22,702 nt of DNA. Source: a virus. Below, in pieces: positions 12,467-18,731 of the stretch. The stretch spans positions 1 to 22,702 of IMG/VR virus record IMGVR_UViG_3300034520_000204, one strand, 5' to 3'. Below the pieces are notes generated by a model, which ran no database searches, was not told the DNA's origin, and was given only the letters and a program-made list of their open reading frames with translations. The position numbers and the translations under genes were made by a program. Position 1 is the stretch's first letter. Each line of letters begins with the position of its first letter.

Positions 12467-13576
12467 TTATTCTAAAATACCCGGATTTTTATCTGATTTT
12501 TGGCAAATATTAGGAGAAAATAACTCGTTCAGTTTACTGGAAACTTCCCCGTGCTTATTGGGGTATAAGTGGGCATATATTTCCAGAGTGGTCTCCACAT
12601 TTTCATGGCCAAGACGCTCTGATATCAGCAGCGGGGAAAAACCAAGTTCAATCAATAACGATGCGTGGGAATGACGGATGTCATGAACACGTATCTTTTT
12701 TACCCCTGATTTCTTGCAACCGCGGTCCATTTCACTTTGAAGGTAGTGCTTTGTATATTCAAAAAGGCGGTCCGAAGGCTCATAGTCCACCAGGCGGCCA
12801 GCGTAATCCTTCAGGATATCCAGGAGGAAATCCGGTACAGTTATTACCCGGCGGCTCTTTGGAGTTTTTGGAGGAGAGATCACATCCTCTCCTCCGATCC
12901 TGGCGTAGCTCTTTGTTATGCTTATCGTTTTAGCTTCAAAATTTACATCATTCAGAGTAAGGGCCAGGAGCTCTCCGGAGCGCATACCGGTCCAGAATAA
13001 GGTGTTAAAAATAGCATACGATGCAGGCTTATCTGAAACAGCTTCAACAAAAAGCTGAAATTCATCTTTTGTCCAGAACTGCATAGCCTCGGCGTTCTTT
13101 TTACCGATAGATCCAGCGACAGCTGCAGGATTGGTACTCAGTCCATAATAGCGCTTGGCAAAATTGAAAATGGCCGAAAGCTGATTATTTATCGTCTTGA
13201 GGTATGTTGGAGAATACTCGGCGTCATCATCCAGGAGCTCATTCTGCCATTTGCGTACCGTAGCGGCTGTTATAGCATTTACAGGTAAATCTTTAAAAGT
13301 TGGAAGTATTTTAGACTCAATGAGGTACCTCTTACTTTCGTATGTCGTGGAGCGGAGCCGCGACTTACAATCTTCCATGTATAGCTCCACCATAGAGCCG
13401 AAGCTCATGTCACAGCTGCCGCTTTGTTTTTTTAGAAAGTCTCGCTCGTACTGGACAGCTTCGGATTTCTTCTGAAAGCCTCTCTTTTTATGCTGACGCA
13501 CGACGCCGGCCCAGTCTTTGTAGCGGAACCAGACATACCACGTTTTTCTCTCTTCATCTTTGTAAACCGGCAACAA
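12467..13576 (-). CDS. int: Tyrosine recombinase, phage integrase
   Basis: The 369-residue integrase has all domains: an N-terminal arm-binding region (about 1-55, YVWFRYKDWAGVVRQHKKRG), a SAM-like core-binding domain (about 58-150) and the catalytic domain (about 165-345). Catalytic residues are R199 (WTGMRSGELLAL), K237, H298-x-x-R301, H324 (RLGHENVETT) and nucleophile Y334 (LEIYAH). Length and order are complete, so it should be active. The start is TTG 13576 or the adjacent TTG 13573, the latter better spaced after GGGAGG. It inserts and, with a directionality factor, excises the element at an att site. No excisionase gene was recognised. The attachment core cannot be identified without the other end; the repeats near its 3' end are candidate arm sites. 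Confidence 0.95.
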   Translation of the reverse strand: MLPVYKDEERKTWYVWFRYKDWAGVVRQHKKRGFQKKSEAVQYERDFLKKQSGSCDMSFGSMVELYMEDCKSRLRSTTYESKRYLIESKILPTFKDLPVNAITAATVRKWQNELLDDDAEYSPTYLKTINNQLSAIFNFAKRYYGLSTNPAAVAGSIGKKNAEAMQFWTKDEFQLFVEAVSDKPASYAIFNTLFWTGMRSGELLALTLNDVNFEAKTISITKSYARIGGEDVISPPKTPKSRRVITVPDFLLDILKDYAGRLVDYEPSDRLFEYTKHYLQSEMDRGCKKSGVKKIRVHDIRHSHASLLIELGFSPLLISERLGHENVETTLEIYAHLYPNKHGEVSSKLNELFSPNICQKSDKNPGILE

Positions 13577-13626
13577 ACCGCCTCCCTTCCTAAAAAGTCA
13601 GTAGCATATCACCAGAGCAAACCTTA

Positions 13627-14142
13627 TTAAGCTGATTGAGGGTGGGCCCCTTCAAATACTGCTCTATTCCGCAAAACATAGTCTCTCATCCACCAATCGA
13701 ACGCAACCAGGAAAACCCCAACCACGCCACCAAGGACGAGGTTTACAATTGCAAAAGCAATCAACCAGTTACGTCGGCTGTCATACCAGGGTACGATCGC
13801 AGAATTGCCGGCGTATATGCTCTTTACAGAGCGCAGCCTCATAATCGCATTGATGATATTCCATACTCCAGCAGCTGCAGTCCACACAAGGACCAGCTGC
13901 ACTGCCCCGATTATCAACCAAAGGATACCTGATATTGTTTCATACTTTCTTATGCGGTTGGCCACTCGTTCTTCTGCAGATGGGGTTGTAGCTGCTTTGA
14001 ACTGTTTGTGGGAAATTCCTGGAGGCTTTATACGGATCCTGGTACCGCAAGTAGGACATTCAACAGTAAAACCGGAGTCCGCTGTAGGTTCTTCAGTAAC
14101 AAACTGACTGCCACATGCGCAGTTAACATTTATAGAAGCCAT
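13627..14142 (-). CDS. Zinc-ribbon membrane protein in the lysogeny module; possible exclusion protein
   Basis: The 171-residue protein begins with a cytoplasmic zinc-ribbon-like part (C8-x-C10 and C29-x2-C32), a linker (about 40-68), one long or hairpin-like hydrophobic segment (about 71-101, ISGILWLIIGAVQLVLVW) and a second at about 126-149 (WLIAFAIVNLVLGGVVGVFL). ATG 14142 follows AAGGAGG. It lies between the repressor and the integrase on the same strand, so it should be expressed in the lysogen. Family knowledge: this slot often holds superinfection exclusion or abortive infection genes; small membrane proteins are common among them. No homologue is recognised, and exclusion is inference from place and topology. 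A different host-directed membrane function is equally open. Confidence 0.78.
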   Translation of the reverse strand: MASINVNCACGSQFVTEEPTADSGFTVECPTCGTRIRIKPPGISHKQFKAATTPSAEERVANRIRKYETISGILWLIIGAVQLVLVWTAAAGVWNIINAIMRLRSVKSIYAGNSAIVPWYDSRRNWLIAFAIVNLVLGGVVGVFLVAFDWWMRDYVLRNRAVFEGAHPQSA

Positions 14143-14164
14143 AACTTCTCCTCCTTCATAAAAT

Positions 14165-14194
14165 CCCAGCCTCTATACGATAGCTGGGTTTTTT
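14165..14194. terminator. Terminator between the repressor and the membrane-protein gene
   Basis: CCCAGC (14165-14170) pairs with GCTGGG (14183-14188), followed on the plus strand by six T and on the minus strand by ATTTT. The only nearby transcripts run on the minus strand, so it probably attenuates read-through from the repressor gene into the membrane protein and integrase genes. Confidence 0.65.
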
Positions 14195-14229
14195 ATTTAT
14201 AGTAATGTATGTGTAAACTACTTATATCA

Positions 14230-14790
14230 TTAGATTTCATGGTCAATCCTAAGAATTTCAGCAACTATTCTTGAATCAAGCTTTGAATTATTGTTTCTTA
14301 AAAGAAATGTTCTTATCGCTTCATCACGGTCTGAATAATCTCTATAGTTCAAAAGGATATCCAAAATACGGTCAAAGAGTTCTATATCATTATTGAGTTT
14401 TTCATAAATACAGAAAAACAACTCTCCACAACCTTCATCATCATACCGGTTCATTTTCTCTTTATAAAAATACTGTGCCTTTTCCAAACATGCTCTTAAT
14501 TTACGATAAATTTTTATTGAAAACTCGGAAGCTTCATTTGAACTGTCTGAGTCAAAGGCCAGAGCTTTCTCCTCTGAAGAATTCTTAAAAATGGTTCGGC
14601 CAAGCAAGTAGTCAGTTGAAACATTAAAGAATTCAGATAGTTTTATGAGAATATCAAAAGAAGGTTCTCTTAAGCCATTTTCATAATTAGAAATCACTTG
14701 CTTACTAAGTCCAAGAACCTCGGCTATATCTTCCTGTCTATAATTTTTTTCATTCCTTAGGCTTCTTAATGTATTAGGGAAATCACTCAT
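14230..14790 (-). CDS. CI-type XRE repressor without a peptidase domain
   Basis: The 186-residue regulator has a lambda-type HTH at about residues 6-60 (RQEDIAEVLGLSKQVISNYE) ending in the common FFNVSTDYLLGR. The C-terminal part (about 90-186) is all helical and acidic (IYRKLRACLEKAQYFYKEKM). No S24 peptidase Ser-Lys motif is present, so RecA-stimulated self-cleavage is not expected; induction must use an antirepressor or another route. ATG 14790 has AAAGGAG about 10 bases upstream. It faces the Cro-like gene across a 153-base region with near-consensus promoters in both directions. It is thus the likely maintenance repressor of this module. Confidence 0.88.
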   Translation of the reverse strand: MSDFPNTLRSLRNEKNYRQEDIAEVLGLSKQVISNYENGLREPSFDILIKLSEFFNVSTDYLLGRTIFKNSSEEKALAFDSDSSNEASEFSIKIYRKLRACLEKAQYFYKEKMNRYDDEGCGELFFCIYEKLNNDIELFDRILDILLNYRDYSDRDEAIRTFLLRNNNSKLDSRIVAEILRIDHEI

Positions 14791-14823
14791 TTCATGGATA
14801 CTCCTTTAAAACTTTTTGCATTA

Positions 14824-14852
14824 ATAATAGCACACAAATAAACATAAGTCAA
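14824..14852 (-). promoter_or_regulatory. Repressor-side promoter
   Basis: On the minus strand TTGACT (14852-14847), 17 bases, TATTAT (14829-14824), about 34 bases before the repressor start. AACAT (14841-14845) and ATGTT (14857-14861) form an inverted pair across the -35 box, a possible operator. Confidence 0.82.
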
Positions 14853-14872
14853 CAAAATGTTATATTAATATA

Positions 14873-14901
14873 TTGACAATCAACAGATGGGATACTATAA
14901 T
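14873..14901 (+). promoter_or_regulatory. Consensus early promoter for the Cro-like gene and replication operon
   Basis: Perfect TTGACA (14873-14878), 17-base spacer, perfect TATAAT (14896-14901), about 43 bases before ATG 14944. GTCAA (14848-14852) and TTGAC (14873-14877) form an inverted pair linking both -35 boxes, so one repressor could control both directions. Confidence 0.88.
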
Positions 14902-14943
14902 TGAGTAAACAGAAAGTGATATTAATCAAAGGGGGTAATCAAA

Positions 14944-15180
14944 ATGTTGATTATTACTGCTCGTCCTAATGCCCTACAGTCTGCCAGGCTGCGTAAAGGA
15001 TATAGCTTAAGGGAAATGGCTAAAATTTCAGGAGTAAACTTTTCTACAATTTCCAAGACAGAAAAAGGAGTTCAAAAACGGGTTACCCCAAGGGTAGCCA
15101 GACAAATATGTGAAGCATTGGAAGCCTCATTTGACGATCTTTTTATCTTAACACCTGCAGATCAGCAAATGGAGGTGTAA
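14944..15180 (+). CDS. Cro-like XRE HTH protein (78 aa)
   Basis: ATG 14944 follows AAAGGGGGTAATCAAA. Residues about 8-66 form the HTH domain (ALQSARLRKGYSLREMAKIS, VNFSTISKTEKG), ending in FDDLFIL. It is short and has no other domain. Divergent to the CI-type repressor and first in the operon with the initiator and helicase loader, it takes the Cro position. The next gene starts four bases after its stop. Role by position: shut off the repressor side, or tune early transcription. Confidence 0.85.
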   Translation: MLIITARPNALQSARLRKGYSLREMAKISGVNFSTISKTEKGVQKRVTPRVARQICEALEASFDDLFILTPADQQMEV

Positions 15181-15183
15181 TAA

Positions 15184-16110
15184 ATGGGGCGTCCACGGAA
15201 ACAAACAGCAGACTGGTTTCCGCATTATGTTGCGGATAGCCGGACAAAATTCATCCTTGAAGATAAGTGGGGAAATAACGGCTATGCATTTTGGTTCAAG
15301 TTACTTGAGCTGCTTTGCAAAAGTGACGGACATAATTATAGCTGTGCAGATAAAATGAACATGAAGTATCTTGTTGCTGTCACGAAAGTTAATGAAGAGA
15401 CAGCAATGGAAATACTTAATACTCTTGCTGATCTTGGGAAGATTGATGGACCGCTTTGGGAACAACATCGAATAATTTGGTGCCAATCTCTCGTTGATAA
15501 TCTTTCAACGATGTACTCCAAAAGAACAGTTTCTGTACCCGAAAAACCAATATTTAATGAATTTTCGAACCGAAAACTATCCAATATTGAAGTTTCCGAC
15601 AACGGAAATCCATACAATACAGTACACAATAATACAATACAGGATAATAGAAAACATAACACAAATAAACACGAAACAGAGCCAGGCGAGAGCCTAACGG
15701 TTGAAGAAGTAAAAATGGCCGGAACGGCAGCAGGAAAAGAAACCTGTGAACAGTCCTCCAAGACCCTGGTTGAAAGAAGATTCGACGAGTTCTGGGCAGC
15801 TTATCCAAAGAAAGTAGGCAAGAAAGCAGCATGGACAGCCTGGAATAAGATTAAGCCTGATGCAGAGCTTCATAACAAAATTCTGACGGCCATAGGTAAA
15901 GCTAAATTGACAGATCAATGGCAGAGAGAAAACGGTCGATTTATTCCAAACCCTACAACCTGGCTAAACCAGGGAAGATGGGATGATGAATACGGGGAGG
16001 TGATGGCAGATGGAGTCAATAGCCGAAATAATGAAGAAGTGGCCAGAATTGATGAACATAAGGGAGTCCCAAGCCTTAAAAGGTTCAAGATGGCAACGAC
16101 ATCAGAATAG
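15184..16110 (+). CDS. Phage replication initiator, DUF4373 (Lin1244/Lin1753-type) domain protein
   Basis: The 308-residue protein starts at ATG 15184 after TGGAGGTGTAATAA. The N-terminal domain (about 9-115: DWFPHYVADSRTKFILEDKW, GYAFWFKLLELLCKSDG) is the DUF4373/Lin1244-type winged helix of phage initiators. After a polar linker rich in Asn/Thr (about 120-195) comes a conserved C-terminal module (about 204-268: FDEFWAAYPKKVGKKAAWTA, then the FIPNPTTWLNQGRWDDE end) typical of replisome organisers. These proteins bind the phage origin and recruit the helicase loader, here the next gene. The 3' end overlaps the loader gene by about 100 bases. The AT-rich linker coding region may contain the origin, as in related phages; that is inference. 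Confidence 0.88.
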   Translation: MGRPRKQTADWFPHYVADSRTKFILEDKWGNNGYAFWFKLLELLCKSDGHNYSCADKMNMKYLVAVTKVNEETAMEILNTLADLGKIDGPLWEQHRIIWCQSLVDNLSTMYSKRTVSVPEKPIFNEFSNRKLSNIEVSDNGNPYNTVHNNTIQDNRKHNTNKHETEPGESLTVEEVKMAGTAAGKETCEQSSKTLVERRFDEFWAAYPKKVGKKAAWTAWNKIKPDAELHNKILTAIGKAKLTDQWQRENGRFIPNPTTWLNQGRWDDEYGEVMADGVNSRNNEEVARIDEHKGVPSLKRFKMATTSE

Positions 16111-16957
16111 AGCAATGACGGATGAAGAGTCAGAAGTAATAATGAGTAATAGTGAAGCAGCAAAAAAGCTTTGGTACGCACCACCTCCTGATGAAAAGTG
16201 CCCTTATTGTTCAGCGGACATTATCTTCAAAGGAATAAAAGATAAGTCGTCATGGGTTTATAAATGGATCCCTGAGCCGTGCAGCTGCCCTGAAGCCCAG
16301 CAAGAATATAAACATAAACAAGAGCGGGAAGCTGCTGCAAGGGCAATATTGAACTTCAAAGAATCTGGAATGAGTAGAAGGCATATTCTTAATACATTTG
16401 AAAGCTTTCGTGAGACGCCAAATAATAGAGAGGCTAAACAAATAGCACAGAAATATGTTGAGGACTTTCACGAATTGCTCCCAAAAGATACAATTACAGA
16501 TCCAGGACGCAACGGACTATTTATCACAGGAGGCGTAGGAGTTGGCAAGACACATCTTGTTTCAGCCATAGCAAATGCTTTGCTTGCAAAGGGATACAGA
16601 GTGATATGCATGACCATGATTGACTTACTGGACCGGATAAAGAAGACATACGACTATGGAGAAATTTCAGAGGGTGAAGTGTTAGAACTTTATGAGACAG
16701 TGGACCTTTTAATTATCGATGACCTCGGGAAAGAGCGAGTTACAGAGTGGGGAAGCTCAAAAATATATACAATCATCAACGGCCGATATGAAAGATTAAT
16801 GCCAACAATTGTTACGACAAACTATGGAGATGATGAGCTCGTGAATAAATTAACTCCACCTAATGGAGATAAAATTACTGCAGAAGCGACGATTGATAGA
16901 CTTTGCGAGATGTGCAAAGGAATTGTTATGTCAGGCGATAGCTGGAGATCGGAATAA
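16010..16957 (+). CDS. dnaC: DnaC-like helicase loader, AAA+ ATPase
   Basis: The 315-residue protein loads the replicative helicase at the phage origin. It has an N-terminal cysteine pair region (C64, C67; C91, C93), then the AAA+ core: Walker A GGVGVGKTH (174-182), Walker B LLIIDDLGKE (233-242) and sensor-1 TTNY (269-272). The chosen start, ATG 16010, has GGGGAGG about 10 bases upstream but overlaps the initiator gene by 101 bases. ATG 16115 (residue 36), five bases after the initiator stop, is the alternative, with a weak ribosome site. It is directly downstream of the initiator, the usual initiator/loader pair of Gram-positive phages. After its stop comes a 152-base gap with a 7-codon ORF but no clear gene. 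Confidence 0.9.
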   Translation: MESIAEIMKKWPELMNIRESQALKGSRWQRHQNRAMTDEESEVIMSNSEAAKKLWYAPPPDEKCPYCSADIIFKGIKDKSSWVYKWIPEPCSCPEAQQEYKHKQEREAAARAILNFKESGMSRRHILNTFESFRETPNNREAKQIAQKYVEDFHELLPKDTITDPGRNGLFITGGVGVGKTHLVSAIANALLAKGYRVICMTMIDLLDRIKKTYDYGEISEGEVLELYETVDLLIIDDLGKERVTEWGSSKIYTIINGRYERLMPTIVTTNYGDDELVNKLTPPNGDKITAEATIDRLCEMCKGIVMSGDSWRSE

Positions 16958-17109
16958 TAAAAACGTATTTTAGCTGCAAGTGGAGGAAGGGCCATGGTTA
17001 CTGGTATACAAAAATAAAAACGAGAGCATTTAAGACAGCTCCCGCTCCGTTTTAGCCCAATATCCACAATCTTTTTTAATATTCTATCACGGAGAGGGGG
17101 TTATTACAA

Positions 17110-17796
17110 GTGACAAATGAGGAGTTGGCAGCCATGGCCGCGCAGGGAGATATAGAAAGCCTGCATAAATTGTACTTCGCAGTGAAGCCACTGCTTTTCA
17201 AGCTCATAAGCCGGTATTTTCCTCTATGCAAGAACAGTTTAGCAGAGCCTGAAGATTTACTCCAATGCGGTTACTTTGCGGTTTTAGAGGCCATAAATGA
17301 TTTTTCGCCTGATAAAGGACTTCTTTTTAATTCATATCTTGGATATCACGTGAAAAATGTTTGCCTCGCTGAATTAGGATTTAAGGGTAAACGGCAGGTT
17401 GAGACGATATCGCTTGATGCGCCCATATCTGAAGAAGGAGAAGACTTTACTTTAGAGGACGTAATTTGTGCCCCCTCTTCGGATACATACAGTTATTGCG
17501 AACTTAACGATATGAGGCTTATTGTCAGACAAGAGATAGATAAGCTTCCGCCAAGAGAACAAATTTATATATATTACCGGTATTATGAAGAAAAAACCAT
17601 TACAGAGATAGGAAAGATCATGGGATGGGAAAGGTGGCTTACATGGGACATAAGATGCTCAGCTTTCAATATTTTACGTAAGTCAGAAGCTATACAAGAA
17701 TTAGGAAAAGTTTATCAGTTTAGCTTTGTAAATGAATTCTCAAATCCCGAGAGCATTATTATTGCCTTTGAAGATGGGGATCTCGAACTCATATAA
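17110..17796 (+). CDS. Phage sigma-70-family RNA polymerase sigma factor
   Basis: GTG 17110 lies behind GAGAGGGGG. The 228-residue protein has a region-2-like segment (about 30-95: LISRYFPLCK, EDLLQCGYFAVLEAINDFSP, GLLFNSYLGYHVKN) and a region-4-like HTH (about 137-185: DKLPPREQIYIYYRYYEEKT, ITEIGKIMGWE). The spacing fits small phage or ECF-like sigma factors. It lies after the replication genes and before the late genes, so a role in switching to late transcription is probable. The C-terminal 40 residues are an acidic extension of unknown role. Region-4 recognition residues look divergent (WERWLTWDIR), so promoter specificity may be unusual. Confidence 0.85.
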   Translation: MTNEELAAMAAQGDIESLHKLYFAVKPLLFKLISRYFPLCKNSLAEPEDLLQCGYFAVLEAINDFSPDKGLLFNSYLGYHVKNVCLAELGFKGKRQVETISLDAPISEEGEDFTLEDVICAPSSDTYSYCELNDMRLIVRQEIDKLPPREQIYIYYRYYEEKTITEIGKIMGWERWLTWDIRCSAFNILRKSEAIQELGKVYQFSFVNEFSNPESIIIAFEDGDLELI

Positions 17797-17822
17797 CAAT
17801 ATAACCAAGAGGAGGATGTGAA

Positions 17823-18263
17823 ATGACACTTAGCATTCAGGAATTAATAGAGCAGGAAGACAGTTCAAGTATCATGGTTGAAGCGCGACAGAAGGCTGTA
17901 AAACAGGCATTAAAAAGATATAAGGATGGCAAGTCGAGTCCAGAGGAGAAAGCGGCACTTATTCAAGCAATGAAAAAATATAGGACAATAGCTAAAGGTG
18001 AAAAAGCCAGAGTGTATAACGAATTGCTATGCTTCTATTTTGCAGAAAATCCTCTGGATAGCTATAAAACGGCGGCACGATTTAACATTAACAGAAGGAC
18101 ATTATTTAAAGACATAGACAGAGGCGTAAAGGACCTGACTGTCATTTTATATGGTATTGGTGGAATTGACTTGCTTCCTGAAGAGGAAAGTCCGGCTTTT
18201 ATAAAAGCTAAGCTCCAGGAGGCAATTACAAAAAAGCTAACTGAAGAATTTGGAAGGAGGTGA
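17823..18263 (+). CDS. Phage HTH protein, probable late-gene transcription regulator (146 aa)
   Basis: ATG 17823 follows AAGAGGAGG. Residues about 10-70 form charged helices; about 75-115 contain a helix-turn-helix-like segment (DSYKTAARFNINRRTLFKDI) and the VKDLTVILYGIGGIDLL block seen in late regulators of Gram-positive phages (ArpU/RinA-like by position and layout). Such proteins turn on the packaging and structural operon. It is 26 bases downstream of the sigma factor gene and overlaps the following gene's alternative start, so all three look like one operon. The exact family is uncertain. The genes it would normally activate (terminase, portal, capsid) are absent downstream. Confidence 0.7.
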   Translation: MTLSIQELIEQEDSSSIMVEARQKAVKQALKRYKDGKSSPEEKAALIQAMKKYRTIAKGEKARVYNELLCFYFAENPLDSYKTAARFNINRRTLFKDIDRGVKDLTVILYGIGGIDLLPEEESPAFIKAKLQEAITKKLTEEFGRR

Positions 18264-18268
18264 GAGCG

Positions 18269-18568
18269 ATGTTCCCTACTGCAGAGTTTAGAAATGAAGA
18301 AAGAGCCAAGTATATCGAAAAGCTAAAGCAGCGCCAGGAGCTCAAGCGGCAGCAAGAGGAGAGGGAGGCCGCAGCGAGGAAGGCTGCTGAAAAGACGCCA
18401 TATGAAAAAAGCTTGGACAAGCTAAAAGAAGCCAAAAAGCTCATTAACAGCATTCAGATAGGCAGCCCAATGAACGAAGGATATATAGCCGCTGCACTAA
18501 AGCAAATATGCGACATTTTGGACTTTTGCTTGAATGAAATCAAGCCAGAAAACAGCTCGGAGAAATAG
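18269..18568 (+). CDS. Small charged helical phage protein, unknown (99 aa)
   Basis: ATG 18269 is preferred over the in-frame GTG 18260 because AAGGAGG is 8 bases upstream and would overlap the GTG. The first 60 residues are almost entirely Lys, Arg, Glu, Gln and Ala (YIEKLKQRQELKRQQEERE), a single long charged helix or coiled coil. The rest forms two helices (KLINSIQIGS, GYIAAALKQICDILDFCLNE). It follows the late regulator without a gap. In related phages this position before the small terminase holds small unknown proteins; no function is known to me. Confidence 0.72.
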   Translation: MFPTAEFRNEERAKYIEKLKQRQELKRQQEEREAAARKAAEKTPYEKSLDKLKEAKKLINSIQIGSPMNEGYIAAALKQICDILDFCLNEIKPENSSEK

Positions 18569-18601
18569 TCCGGGAAGCTATAAGCAGAAAGGAGGGATAA
18601 C

Positions 18602-18688
18602 GTGAAAAGCGGAAAGTTAAAGGAAAAATGCTATATAAGTGCATTAGTCAACAGTTACCTTTACTGTGTCAGAGCTCCTCCCTTCTAA
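18602..18688 (+). CDS. 28-codon ORF with a strong ribosome site at the junction before tape measure copy 2; possible gene remnant
   Basis: GTG 18602 follows AAAGGAGGGATAAC, as good a ribosome site as any in the window, but the frame closes at TAA 18688 after 28 codons. The peptide begins with a basic SGKLKEK stretch and ends in a hydrophobic, cysteine-containing tail (ALVNSYLYCVRAPPF). It sits exactly where early regulators meet the tape measure gene and where terminase and head genes would be expected. A full-length gene cut by a deletion or recombination is the best reading; a genuine small peptide is possible. Confidence 0.4.
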   Translation: MKSGKLKEKCYISALVNSYLYCVRAPPF

Positions 18689-18731
18689 AACCCATGCAAT
18701 TAATTAAAATAATTCAGAAAGGAGGATAACA

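Noticed and set aside
16994-17017. Seven-codon ORF (MVTGIQK) behind AGGAAGG in the gap after the helicase loader gene
   Set aside because: Too short to support as a gene; possibly a remnant. The rest of 16958-17109 shows no feature I can defend.
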